Assembly (NCBI RefSeq): GCF_026712205.1
Contig: NZ_JAPPUW010000007.1
Location: forward strand, 124,001-188,000
DNA from: Pelomonas aquatica
GTDB lineage: Bacteria > Pseudomonadota > Gammaproteobacteria > Burkholderiales > Burkholderiaceae_C
DNA length: 64,000 nt
Direction of reading: 5' to 3'
The position numbers and the translations under genes were made by a program. Shown in pieces: positions 1 to 8,061 of this stretch (its first letter is position 1; each line of letters opens with the position of its first letter). The notes beneath the pieces are model-generated. The model ran no database searches, was not told where the DNA came from, and saw nothing but the letters and a program-made list of their open reading frames with translations.

Positions 1-436
1 AGCCGGCCAGGTCCGTCCACATCGGCAGCCGGCTGGCTTCGACGTACAGGCGGCCGACCCGGCGGCCGTCGGCCATCACCGGCACCTCGACATGGGCGAT
101 GCCGGCCAGCTCGTACAGCCAGAGCCGCTCGACGGGCAGGCGCGAGAACTGCGTGAAGGGCTCGCCGTCGGGCTTGGTCAGCCGGGCGTGGACGATGGCC
201 GGGTTTTGCTGCAGCGCCAGCAGGCTCTCGCCGGCGTCGGCGCGGCTGTCGAAGACCATGGCGGCGGAGACCGTCTGCGCGACGATGCTGGCCTGGGTGC
301 GCAGGTCCTCGGCCTGGCGGTCCAGCAGCCGCCAATACTGCAGCAGGCTCAGCACGAGGCCGAAGGCCAGCAGCGCCACCAGCGCGACCAGCAGTTCGCG
401 CAGGCGGTCGAAGGCGTCGGTGAAGGCCGGCTTCAT
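1..436 (-). CDS. CHASE8-type membrane signalling protein, partial (probable diguanylate cyclase)
   Basis: Only the first 145 codons are in the window; the gene runs off the left edge. The start overlaps the stop of the yfiR-type gene by four bases (ATGA). A hydrophobic segment at about residues 14-36 is followed by a periplasmic-looking region (QASIVAQTVSAAMVF, then a DSRADAGESLLAL stretch) typical of CHASE8 sensor domains. In YfiN/TpbB-type proteins such a domain precedes HAMP and GGDEF, and YfiR represses it. The neighbouring YfiR homologue supports that reading, but the catalytic part is not visible, so cyclase activity is inferred from family and context. Confidence 0.7.
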   Translation of the reverse strand, partial: MKPAFTDAFDRLRELLVALVALLAFGLVLSLLQYWRLLDRQAEDLRTQASIVAQTVSAAMVFDSRADAGESLLALQQNPAIVHARLTKPDGEPFTQFSRLPVERLWLYELAGIAHVEVPVMADGRRVGRLYVEASRLPMWTDLAG

Positions 437-999
437 GGCGCAGCGCCCTGGTGCCGCACATAGCGCGCCAGCCGCAGCAGCTTGGCGCTGACGGCCAGGC
501 CCGCGCGGCGCGCGGCGTCGAGATCCACGTCGAAGACGATGCGCCCGTCCTCGACCTGCAGGTTGATCATGGCGCCCTGGTCGAACATCGCGGCCACGTC
601 GGAGACGACGAGGACGGGCAGTTCGGCGAGCTGGGCGCGCAGGCCGGCCGGCAGGGCCGGCAGATAGAGCAGATGGCAGCTCGCCAGCGGGTCGCCGCGG
701 CCCAGGCGGCGCACCTCGACGGTGAGCTGCCGGATCGAGCGCCCGGCCAGGCCCTGCAACGCGCCGTCCATGCGCCCCTCGCCCAGCGTGCACAGCTGCA
801 GGCCACGGCCCGGCTGCTCGCGCTCGGTGGGCCAGCTGACGAACATCAGCAGGCGGTAGACGACCTCTGCCTTCAGCACCTCTGCGCCAACGGGCTGGGC
901 GCGGGCCGGCCCGGCGAGGGCCAGCCAGGCCAGCAGCGCGCAGCCGAGCCGGCGCGGCCAGCGCCTGCTGCGGCTCGGGGTGGGCGTCGGCCAGCGCAT
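433..999 (-). CDS. YfiR/HmsC-family periplasmic protein (DUF4154)
   Basis: This 188-residue exported protein starts with basic residues, a hydrophobic core at about 18-33 and a PARAQ cleavage site. The mature part shows the DUF4154 signature: VYRLLMFVSWP near the N-terminus, cysteines at 70 and 108, and a C-terminal GAMINLQVEDGRIVFDVDL followed by AGLAVSAKLLRLA. In Pseudomonas, YfiR is a redox-sensitive periplasmic repressor of the diguanylate cyclase YfiN. Here it lies 10 bases after a TonB-dependent receptor gene and overlaps the CHASE8 gene. That suggests a receptor-to-c-di-GMP relay encoded as one transcript. Confidence 0.85.
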   Translation of the reverse strand: MRWPTPTPSRSRRWPRRLGCALLAWLALAGPARAQPVGAEVLKAEVVYRLLMFVSWPTEREQPGRGLQLCTLGEGRMDGALQGLAGRSIRQLTVEVRRLGRGDPLASCHLLYLPALPAGLRAQLAELPVLVVSDVAAMFDQGAMINLQVEDGRIVFDVDLDAARRAGLAVSAKLLRLARYVRHQGAAP

Positions 1000-1009
1000 G
1001 CCGTGATTC

Positions 1010-2977
1010 TCAGAGACTGATGCGCCAGTCCAGGCGCCAGGCGCGCGCCGGTTGCGGGATGGCGCTCAACGGCGTGTCGGGCGTCGAGGGGTCGAGGTTG
1101 CGGTGGTCCAGTGCGTTGTTCACATGCAGCGCGATGCTCTGGCGCGCATCGACCTGGTAGCGCAGATGGGCGTTGACGAGGCTGGACGTCGGTACCTCCA
1201 CGCGACCGAGGCGCGGCCCCACCAGGTTCCACTCCGCGCCCAGCTGCCAGCCCTGCCATTGCGGTGACACGAGATGGCCCTTCAGCATCCAGGTCGGCGC
1301 GTTGCTCAGACGCTCGCCGGCGTCATTGCGGGCATCCATCCACGATGCGCTGCCGCGCCACAGCCAGCCCGCGCCCGCGCGCTGCTCGATGTCCAGGTCC
1401 AGGCCGCGCAGGCTGACCCGCCCGACGTTGCGGTACTGCACGGGCGCGTCGGGCGAGTCGGTCAGCGGCACCGGCTCGATCAGCCGCCTCATCCGCGTCC
1501 AGTAGACGTTGGCACCGAGGGCCTGGCCGCTGCGCAGCAGATACTCCCACGAGGCCTCGGCCGAGTTCAGCCGCTCCGGCTTCAACGCCGCATTGCCGAC
1601 CTGGGAAGCGCCGCCGTCGTCGTAGAAGCGCTCGTACAGATTGGGCGTGCGGAAGGACTGCGCCCACATCAGCTTGAAGGACTCGCGCTCGTCCGGGCGC
1701 AGCGCCAGCACCGCCCGTGGCGACAGGGCCGGCGAGAAGCCGCGCACACGATCCAGGCGCAGGCCGGTCGTCAGCTGCAGCGCCGAGGCCAGGCGCCACT
1801 GGTCCTGCGCATAGAGGGCCGCGGAGTCCTGGCTGGAGCGGGTGTCCAGGATGTTGTTGTAGGGCGAGACGTCGTAGTTGCGCTGCACGCCGACGGGCGA
1901 GCTGCGCAGCTCGGCGCCCAGCATCAGCTGGTGGTTGAGCAGGCCCCGCCACAGCAGCCGGCCTTCCAGCGTCGTCCACTGCGCATAGGCCTCGTCCCGG
2001 TTGATGCGCTCGGGCGGCGGGCCGAACACGTAGCGGCCCCGGAACTCGTAGCCCGCCACGCTGAGCCTGAGCGTGCGCCGCACATCGTCGCGCCAGCCGT
2101 CGTCATGGGCCAGCTCCGCGAGGACCTCGCGGTCGCTGTAGCGGGTGCCCGCGACGCCCGGCTCGGTGCCGTAGGGCGCGGTCGCGGCGTCCTTGTCGCG
2201 GCGCACCGCGTTCAGCGACAGCCGCCAGGGGCCGTCGCGGTACTTCACGAGCAGCGCGGCCTGCTGCTCGCCGTCCAGGCCGCGCACCCAGCCGCCGGGC
2301 GTGCCCAGTTCCGGCAGGTAGAGGTTCTCGCCGGCCGTGGACAGCAGGTTGACGCCGACGAAGAGGTCGCGGCCGCTGCCGTCGGCCGCGCCGTAGTGCA
2401 TCTCGACGCGGCGCAGGCCATGCTGCCCTGCGCTGGCCTGGGTGGTCAGGCCGGGCGCGTCGGCACCGTCGAGCGTGACCACGTTGACGACGCCCAGCAG
2501 CGCGTTGCTGCCGTAGACCGAAGACCCCGGGCCGCGGACGAGTTCTACACGCTGCACCCATTCCGCGACGATCGGGAACTCCAGCTGCGGCAGGCCCTGG
2601 TCGAAGATGGCCTCGTTGACCCGCTGGCCGTCGACGGCCATCAGCACGCGCGAGTTGTAATCGCCGGGGCGGCTGAAGCCGCGCAGGCCGATGGCGCTGT
2701 AGGTGCGCGAGTTGCTGAGGTAGACGCCCGGCAGGCGGGCCAGCTGGTCACCGACGGTCTGGTGCCCGAGCGCATCGGACTCCTTGCGCTCCAGCACGCT
2801 GACCGATGCCGGCGCATCCATCAGGCTCTGGGCATAGCGGGAGGGGCCCTGCACTTCCCGGTTCAACAGCGCTTCGAGCGCCTTGTCGTCCGAGGCGTCG
2901 GGGGCGGGCGCGGCGTGGGCCGCGGGAGACAGGGCCAGCGTCCACAGACAGACCGGCACGAGGAGGCGGCTTTTCAC
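1010..2977 (-). CDS. TonB-dependent outer membrane receptor (BtuB/colicin-receptor type)
   Basis: This 655-residue protein has a signal peptide (cleavage near AAHAAPAP), then a plug domain at about 50-165 with the typical LARLPGVYLSNSRTYSAIGL, GLRGF and VELVRGPGSSVYGSNALLGV stretches. A 22-strand barrel domain follows and ends in a C-terminal aromatic-poor ...WRLDWRISL strand. TonB receptors import scarce ligands such as cobalamin or siderophores using proton-motive energy. The substrate cannot be read from the sequence. It is the first gene of a probable operon with the YfiR-like and CHASE8 genes, so it may act as a signal input or as a channel for the signalling pair. Confidence 0.9.
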   Translation of the reverse strand: MKSRLLVPVCLWTLALSPAAHAAPAPDASDDKALEALLNREVQGPSRYAQSLMDAPASVSVLERKESDALGHQTVGDQLARLPGVYLSNSRTYSAIGLRGFSRPGDYNSRVLMAVDGQRVNEAIFDQGLPQLEFPIVAEWVQRVELVRGPGSSVYGSNALLGVVNVVTLDGADAPGLTTQASAGQHGLRRVEMHYGAADGSGRDLFVGVNLLSTAGENLYLPELGTPGGWVRGLDGEQQAALLVKYRDGPWRLSLNAVRRDKDAATAPYGTEPGVAGTRYSDREVLAELAHDDGWRDDVRRTLRLSVAGYEFRGRYVFGPPPERINRDEAYAQWTTLEGRLLWRGLLNHQLMLGAELRSSPVGVQRNYDVSPYNNILDTRSSQDSAALYAQDQWRLASALQLTTGLRLDRVRGFSPALSPRAVLALRPDERESFKLMWAQSFRTPNLYERFYDDGGASQVGNAALKPERLNSAEASWEYLLRSGQALGANVYWTRMRRLIEPVPLTDSPDAPVQYRNVGRVSLRGLDLDIEQRAGAGWLWRGSASWMDARNDAGERLSNAPTWMLKGHLVSPQWQGWQLGAEWNLVGPRLGRVEVPTSSLVNAHLRYQVDARQSIALHVNNALDHRNLDPSTPDTPLSAIPQPARAWRLDWRISL

Positions 2978-3114
2978 GATTTCGGTCGCCGTCGCCAGCA
3001 GACGACGGCCGAGATTCAGGCAGTGCCGGCAGCTTAGCCCCGGTGCCCGCGGATGTCGTTGTCACATGTCACGGCAACGGCGTTTTGCTCACGCCATTCG
3101 ATGCGCGCGGACGG

Positions 3115-4275
3115 CTACAGCCGGCGCGCCGGCGCCTGGGCGAGCAGCAGCAGCGCGGCCATCAGCCACATCGGCGCGGCCAGGGCCGTGGCGGCGGCCA
3201 GCAGGCCGAAGCCGGCCGGCATGGCCACCGTCGCGCCGTTGACGGCCAGCATGCGCAGGCCCAGGGCCTGGCCGTGGCGCTCGGGCGGCGTCACGCGGTG
3301 CAGCATCGCGAGGATCATGGGCTGCACCGAGCCCAGCGCCACGCCCAGCAGGGCCGAGCCGGCCATCAGCCCCGCCGTGCCGGGCAGCCAGGCATAGCCC
3401 AGGAAGGTCAGCATCGCGACGACCATGGCCGTGCGCAGCGCCTTGACCTCGTGCAGGTCGTCGGCGAAGCGCACGATGGCCAGGCGCACGCAGGTCGCAG
3501 CGACGGCGAAGCTGCCCAGCACGACGCCGATGCTGGACGCCGACAGCCCGCGCGCATGGCCCACCACCGGCACGACGAAGCTGTGCGCGTCCCAGCAGGC
3601 CGACAGCACGAGGTTGACCAGCATCAGCCGGCGGAAGGCCGGCAGCCGGAACAGGCCCCAGGCGGCCGGCTCGCGATAGCTCTGCGTGACAGGCTCGGGC
3701 GCGTGGCGCGGCACCTTCTGCGCCAGGCCCCAGGCCAGCAGCGGCAGCAGCGTCGCGAAGCCGAAGGCCGCCGTCATGCCGACGTGGTCGATCAGCAGGC
3801 CGGCCACGATGGGCGCCAGCGAGTTGGACAAGGCGGGGCCGAGGGCCATCCAGCTGAAGATGCGTTTCAGCTCCCCCGGCTGGTCGGCCATCATGCCGGC
3901 CTCGCGCTGCATCGCGACGGCGGCCACGGCGATCGCGCCGCCGCAGAACAGGCAGCCGATGGCGATGGCCCAGAGCTGCTGCACCGCCAGCGCCAGCAGC
4001 GCGCCGGCAAAGGCCAGCGTCACGCCGACGCCGACGGGGCGATGAAAGCCATGCCGGTCCGCCAGCCGGCCGGCCCACAGCGACAGCGCGATGGGCGCCA
4101 CCGCGAACAGGCTCAGCAGCAGGCCCACCGAGGCCTCGCCGTAGCCATGGTTCAGCACCCAGAGGGCGGCCGTCACGCGCGTGACGGCCATGCTGGCATG
4201 CACGCAGATCAGCGTCGCGATCAGCCAGGCGAAGGCGTGGCGCAGATGGCGCTTCGGTGGTGCACCCTCGCTCAC
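3115..4275 (-). CDS. MFS transporter
   Basis: This 386-residue protein has about 12 hydrophobic segments, and the loop-2 signature of the major facilitator superfamily is visible as WAGRLADRHGFHRPVG. The chosen GTG start overlaps the rmuC stop by four bases (GTGA), and translation from it begins VSEGAPPKRHLRHAFAW, directly before the first membrane helix. A repeat of the motif lies after helix 7 (IVRFADDLHE). The substrate is unknown. It is translationally coupled to rmuC, but no functional link is evident. Confidence 0.85.
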   Translation of the reverse strand: MSEGAPPKRHLRHAFAWLIATLICVHASMAVTRVTAALWVLNHGYGEASVGLLLSLFAVAPIALSLWAGRLADRHGFHRPVGVGVTLAFAGALLALAVQQLWAIAIGCLFCGGAIAVAAVAMQREAGMMADQPGELKRIFSWMALGPALSNSLAPIVAGLLIDHVGMTAAFGFATLLPLLAWGLAQKVPRHAPEPVTQSYREPAAWGLFRLPAFRRLMLVNLVLSACWDAHSFVVPVVGHARGLSASSIGVVLGSFAVAATCVRLAIVRFADDLHEVKALRTAMVVAMLTFLGYAWLPGTAGLMAGSALLGVALGSVQPMILAMLHRVTPPERHGQALGLRMLAVNGATVAMPAGFGLLAAATALAAPMWLMAALLLLAQAPARRL

Positions 4276-5669
4276 TCGGCGTCCTCGCCGAGATCGCCAC
4301 CGAGCTGCAACAGCTGCTGGGCGGTGTCGTCCGGCAGCGCCTCCACGGTCTTGAGCTTGCGCGTCATCGCGCGCGTGCGCACCTCGGCGGCGTCCAGCGT
4401 GTTGCCGGCTTCCTCCAGCTTCTTCCTGGCCTTGGCCAGCACGTCGCCGAACTTGCCGAACTCGGTCTTCACGGCGCCCAGCACCTCCCAGACCTCGGCG
4501 CTGCGCTTCTCCAGCGCCAGCGTGCGGAAGCCCATCTGCAGGCTGGTCAGCGTGGCCAGCAGCGTGGTGGGGCCGCAGAGCATGACCTTGTGCTCGCGCT
4601 GCAGGCTCTCGACGAGGCCGGGACGGCGCAGCGCCTCGGCGTACAGACCCTCGGTGGGCACGAAGAGGATGCCGAAGTCCGTCGTGTGCGGCGGGGCTAT
4701 GTATTTCTCGCGGATGGTCCTGGCCTCCAGCCGCAGCCGGTTCTCGATGGCCTTGCCGGCGGCCTCGGCCGCCGGCGCGTCGGCACGCTCCTGCGCATCG
4801 AGCAGGCGCTCGTAGTCCTCGCGCGGGAACTTGGCGTCGATGGGCAGCCACAGCGGCTTGCCGCCAATGTCGTCATCCTTGCGTTGGCCGGGCAGCGAGA
4901 TCGCGAACTCGACGCGCTCCGACGAGCCCGGCAGCGTCGCCACATTGGACGCGTACTGCTCCGGCGTGAAGACCTGGTCCAGCAGCCCCGCGAGCTGCAC
5001 CTCGCCGAAAACGCCGCGCGTCTTCACATTGGTCAGCACGCGGTTCAGCGAGCCGACGTCGCGCGCCAGGTTCTGCATCTCGCCCAGGCCCTTGTGCACC
5101 TGCTCCAGGCGCTCGGCCACCTGCTTGAAGCTCTCGCCCAGGCGCTGCTCCAGCGTCGCGTGCAGCTTCTCGTCCACCGTCGCGCGCATCTGCTCCAGCT
5201 TCTTCTCGTTGTCCTGCTGGATGGCGGTGAGGCGCTGCTCCACCGTCAGGCGCAGCTCGGCCAGGCGCTGGTCGTTGCTCTTGGACAGGGCCTGCAGCTG
5301 CTCGCGCATCGTGTCGGCCAGGCGCTGCATGGCCTCGGCCTGGGCCTGGGCACCCCGCAACGCGGCGGCATCCTGGGCCTCGCGCGCGGCCAACGCCTGC
5401 TGGGCCAGGGACTGGTTGCTGCCCTGCAGGCCCTGCGCCAGCGCCTGCTGGAATTGGGCCAGGCCCTGCACCAGCTCCTGGCGGGTGCCGCTGGCACTGC
5501 GGCTCAGTTCGTCGCGCAGTTCGCGCTCCAGCCTTTCGTTGCCGCGCTGCAGGTCCTCGGTGGAGAGCCCCTGCTGCGGCTTCTGGCGAGCCCGGATCAA
5601 GACCAGCAGGACAAGGATCAGGGCCAGCAGGCCCAGCGGCAACACATCGATCAGGCTCATGCGGGCCAT
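4272..5669 (-). CDS. rmuC: DNA recombination protein RmuC
   Basis: RmuC-family proteins are membrane-anchored, nuclease-like proteins that limit inversions at short inverted repeats. This one has an N-terminal membrane helix (about 8-28), a long glutamine-rich coiled coil (about 35-235) and the conserved RmuC domain at about 240-420, including FGEVQL, LPIDAKFP, HTTDFGILFVPTEGLYAE and CGPTTLLATL. The start at 5669 has a GGGG stretch just upstream; an ATG three codons later (5660) is the alternative. At about 465 residues it matches the family. The 5' side faces a gene on the opposite strand across a short AT-richer promoter region. Confidence 0.92.
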   Translation of the reverse strand: MARMSLIDVLPLGLLALILVLLVLIRARQKPQQGLSTEDLQRGNERLERELRDELSRSASGTRQELVQGLAQFQQALAQGLQGSNQSLAQQALAAREAQDAAALRGAQAQAEAMQRLADTMREQLQALSKSNDQRLAELRLTVEQRLTAIQQDNEKKLEQMRATVDEKLHATLEQRLGESFKQVAERLEQVHKGLGEMQNLARDVGSLNRVLTNVKTRGVFGEVQLAGLLDQVFTPEQYASNVATLPGSSERVEFAISLPGQRKDDDIGGKPLWLPIDAKFPREDYERLLDAQERADAPAAEAAGKAIENRLRLEARTIREKYIAPPHTTDFGILFVPTEGLYAEALRRPGLVESLQREHKVMLCGPTTLLATLTSLQMGFRTLALEKRSAEVWEVLGAVKTEFGKFGDVLAKARKKLEEAGNTLDAAEVRTRAMTRKLKTVEALPDDTAQQLLQLGGDLGEDAE

Positions 5670-5696
5670 TGTCCCCGCTGGGCGCCATCCGCAACT

Positions 5697-5746
5697 GGTA
5701 TTACATAGGTAGCAAAGTAGGATATTCGGTATTTCATTGGTAGCAA
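5697..5746. promoter_or_regulatory. Near-perfect 19-bp direct repeat, probable tandem operator
   Basis: Positions 5697-5715 (GGTATTACATAGGTAGCAA) and 5728-5746 (GGTATTTCATTGGTAGCAA) match at 17 of 19 bases and are 31 bp apart, about three helical turns. They fill the AT-rich gap between divergent rmuC and the FAD oxidase gene. The phasing and location suggest a regulator binding two sites on one DNA face. The regulator is unknown. Confidence 0.55.
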
Positions 5747-5760
5747 TCAGCGGAGGCGAG

Positions 5761-7263
5761 ATGGACAGAAGGCGGTTCCTGGCCCTGGGCGGTGCGGCCG
5801 CACTGGCAAGCTGTGGGGGCGGCGGCGATCCGGCGCCTGCACCCTCGCCCGCTCCGGCGCCGCCGCCGCCCGCGCCCAGCGTCGACTGGGCGCTGCTGAG
5901 CCGCCAGCTGCAGGGCTCGCTGCTGTTGCCCGGCCAGGCCGATTTCGCCCGCATCAGCCCCGCCGCCAACGCCCGCTACGACGGCCTCACGCCCCTGGCC
6001 ATCGCACATTGCGCCGGCGCGGCCGACGTGGCCGCGGCCCTGGGCTTTGCCCGCGACCGGAAGCTGGCCTTCGCGGCCCGCAGCGGCGGCCACAGCTATC
6101 TCGGCGCCAGCAGCAGCGGCGGCCTGCTGATCGACGTGGGGGCGCTGGACGGCGTGCAGCTCGCCGGCGAGATCGCCACGGTCGGCGCCGGCGCCAAGCT
6201 CGCGGACGTCTACGACGCCCTCATCACCGCCGGCCGCTGCATCCCCTCGGGCAGCTGCGTCAGCGTCGGCATCGCCGGCATCACGCTGGGCGGCGGCATC
6301 GGCGTGCTGGACCGCGCCTACGGCCTGGGCTGCGACGCCCTCGTCGGCGCCCAGGTCGTCACGGCCGATGGCCGACAGCTCGATTGCAGCGCGGCGCTCA
6401 ACCCCGACCTGTTCTGGGCCCTGCGCGGCGGCGGCGGCGGCCAGCTGGCGCTGGCCACGTCGCTGAGCTTCCAGACCCATGCCATCGCGCCGCTGACGCA
6501 GTTCGGCGCCAGCTTCACGCTCGACGAATTACCCGCCGTGCTGGGCGCCTGGCAGGTCTGGCCGCAGACCTTGCCCGATCAGGTTTGGTCGCAGCTCGCG
6601 CTGTCGGCCCAGGGCGCCCATCTGTGGGGCATCGCCATCGGCAACGCGGCCTTCGTGCAGCCCTACTGGGGCACCCTGCTCGCCCGCATCGGCCGCGCGC
6701 CGCCGGACGCGGCGCTACAGGCGCGCAGCTACCGCGACGTGATGCTGGGCGGCTGCGCCACGCTGAGCCTCGCGCAATGCCATCTGCCCAGCCAGAACGG
6801 CGCCGGCGCCCTGGGCCGCGTGGCCATGGCCGCGAGTTCCGACTACTTCGACGCGCCGCTGGACGCGGCTGGCATCGCGGCCCTGAGCCAGGCCGTGAAG
6901 CAGCGCCGCGATGCCGGCCGCCCCGGCAGCGTGCTGCTGAACCTGATGGGTGGCGCCATCGGCCGCGTCGCCGCCGACGCCTCGGCCTTCGCCCATCGCG
7001 GCGCGCTGTTCAGCGCGCAATACCTCGCCGAATACGCGGCCGGCACGGCCGCCGCGACGCTGGACGAGGCCGCCGCCTGGGCCCACGGCATGCGCACGAC
7101 GATGCAGGCCTGGAGCAGCGGCGGCGCCTATGTGAACTATCTGGACGGCCTGCTGGACAAGCCCGCCGAGGCCTATTACGGCAGCAACCTCGCGCGGCTG
7201 CGCCAAATCAAGCAGAGCTACGACCCGGCCGGGCTGTTCAAGGCCCTGCCGAGCCTGGCTTGA
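5761..7263 (+). CDS. Exported FAD-dependent oxidase, berberine-bridge/glucooligosaccharide oxidase type
   Basis: This 500-residue protein begins MDRRRFLALGG, a twin-arginine-like export signal, followed by a lipobox ending at Cys18 and a proline-rich linker (about 24-40). That suggests a folded, lipid-anchored periplasmic enzyme. The FAD_binding_4 domain carries SGGHS (His111) and GSCVSVG (Cys166), the two residues that attach FAD covalently in bicovalent flavoenzymes. The C-terminal BBE segment (YVNYLDG, YYGSNLARLRQIKQSYDPAGLF) is complete. Such enzymes oxidise sugars, alcohols or alkaloids with O2. Start chosen at 5761 for the GGAG just upstream and the immediate Tat motif. The substrate is unknown. 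Confidence 0.88.
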   Translation: MDRRRFLALGGAAALASCGGGGDPAPAPSPAPAPPPPAPSVDWALLSRQLQGSLLLPGQADFARISPAANARYDGLTPLAIAHCAGAADVAAALGFARDRKLAFAARSGGHSYLGASSSGGLLIDVGALDGVQLAGEIATVGAGAKLADVYDALITAGRCIPSGSCVSVGIAGITLGGGIGVLDRAYGLGCDALVGAQVVTADGRQLDCSAALNPDLFWALRGGGGGQLALATSLSFQTHAIAPLTQFGASFTLDELPAVLGAWQVWPQTLPDQVWSQLALSAQGAHLWGIAIGNAAFVQPYWGTLLARIGRAPPDAALQARSYRDVMLGGCATLSLAQCHLPSQNGAGALGRVAMAASSDYFDAPLDAAGIAALSQAVKQRRDAGRPGSVLLNLMGGAIGRVAADASAFAHRGALFSAQYLAEYAAGTAAATLDEAAAWAHGMRTTMQAWSSGGAYVNYLDGLLDKPAEAYYGSNLARLRQIKQSYDPAGLFKALPSLA

Positions 7264-7269
7264 TCAGGA

Positions 7270-8061
7270 TCAGGGCGCGACGAGGGACTTCACCGCCTTG
7301 GGCAGCTCGGCCTCGATCAGCGCCTCCAGCGCCTTCACGCGCTGCTCCACCGTCGTCGCGGCCCAGGGGTTGGCCGCCGACTCGCGCGTGACCGGCAGCC
7401 GGCTCGCGACGGCGAGCGACTGCTCGCGCTTGAGCCTGAGGTCGGCCAGGTCGACCAGGGCGACGCGGATGGACACATAGGGCGCCAGCACCGGCAGGCC
7501 CGGCTGGCCGTCGAAGCCGATCTGCGCCGCGGGCCGCTGGTCCAGCACGAAGCCCGGGCCTTCCAGGCTGGTCAGGATGCGCGGCGGCAGCGCGGCGGCC
7601 AGCGCCGGCTCCTGGCGGCTGCGCGTGACGAGCAGCAGATGCGCCGCGCCGCTCTGGCGCACGGCCTCGCCGAGCTTGCCGGGCAGGCTGAGCCGGCCGT
7701 CGACGAAGAGGCCCGCCGGGTCGCCGAACAGGCTGCGCGTGGACGAGGTGTAGAGCTTGGCCTCGCGACCCTGGGCCGAGCCGGTGATCACGGCGTTCAG
7801 TGCCTGCAGCACCGCGTTGTCGAGGCCGCCGGCCGGCGTCGCGGCCCATTCGCCGGACTGCACGGTGTCGCCGCGCGCCGGCGTCAGGCTGACGAGCTGC
7901 ACGTTGTCGCCCAGCAGCGAAAGCACGGCGAAGCGGTTGGCGTCGCGCGGCGCGCCATCCGCGGCGGGGGCCGGCACGGGCGGCTCGGCCTTGTGCTTCG
8001 GCCCCTGGGCGAAGGCGAGCGCGGGCAGCAGGGCAAGCAGGCAGAGCGGGCGGCGTTTCAT
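7270..8061 (-). CDS. Exported protein of unknown function
   Basis: I do not recognise this 263-residue protein. A clear signal peptide (MKRRPLCLLALLPALAFAQ) precedes a Pro/Ala-rich stretch and then a mixed alpha/beta domain with RFAVLSLLGDNVQLVSL and AAHLLLVTRSRQEPALA. The latter resembles the nucleotide-binding-like fold seen in several outer-membrane accessory lipoproteins, but that is weak. It is the last gene of a five-gene minus-strand operon and overlaps the dehydrogenase stop by four bases (ATGA). It converges with the FAD oxidase gene across six bases. Confidence 0.7.
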   Translation of the reverse strand: MKRRPLCLLALLPALAFAQGPKHKAEPPVPAPAADGAPRDANRFAVLSLLGDNVQLVSLTPARGDTVQSGEWAATPAGGLDNAVLQALNAVITGSAQGREAKLYTSSTRSLFGDPAGLFVDGRLSLPGKLGEAVRQSGAAHLLLVTRSRQEPALAAALPPRILTSLEGPGFVLDQRPAAQIGFDGQPGLPVLAPYVSIRVALVDLADLRLKREQSLAVASRLPVTRESAANPWAATTVEQRVKALEALIEAELPKAVKSLVAP

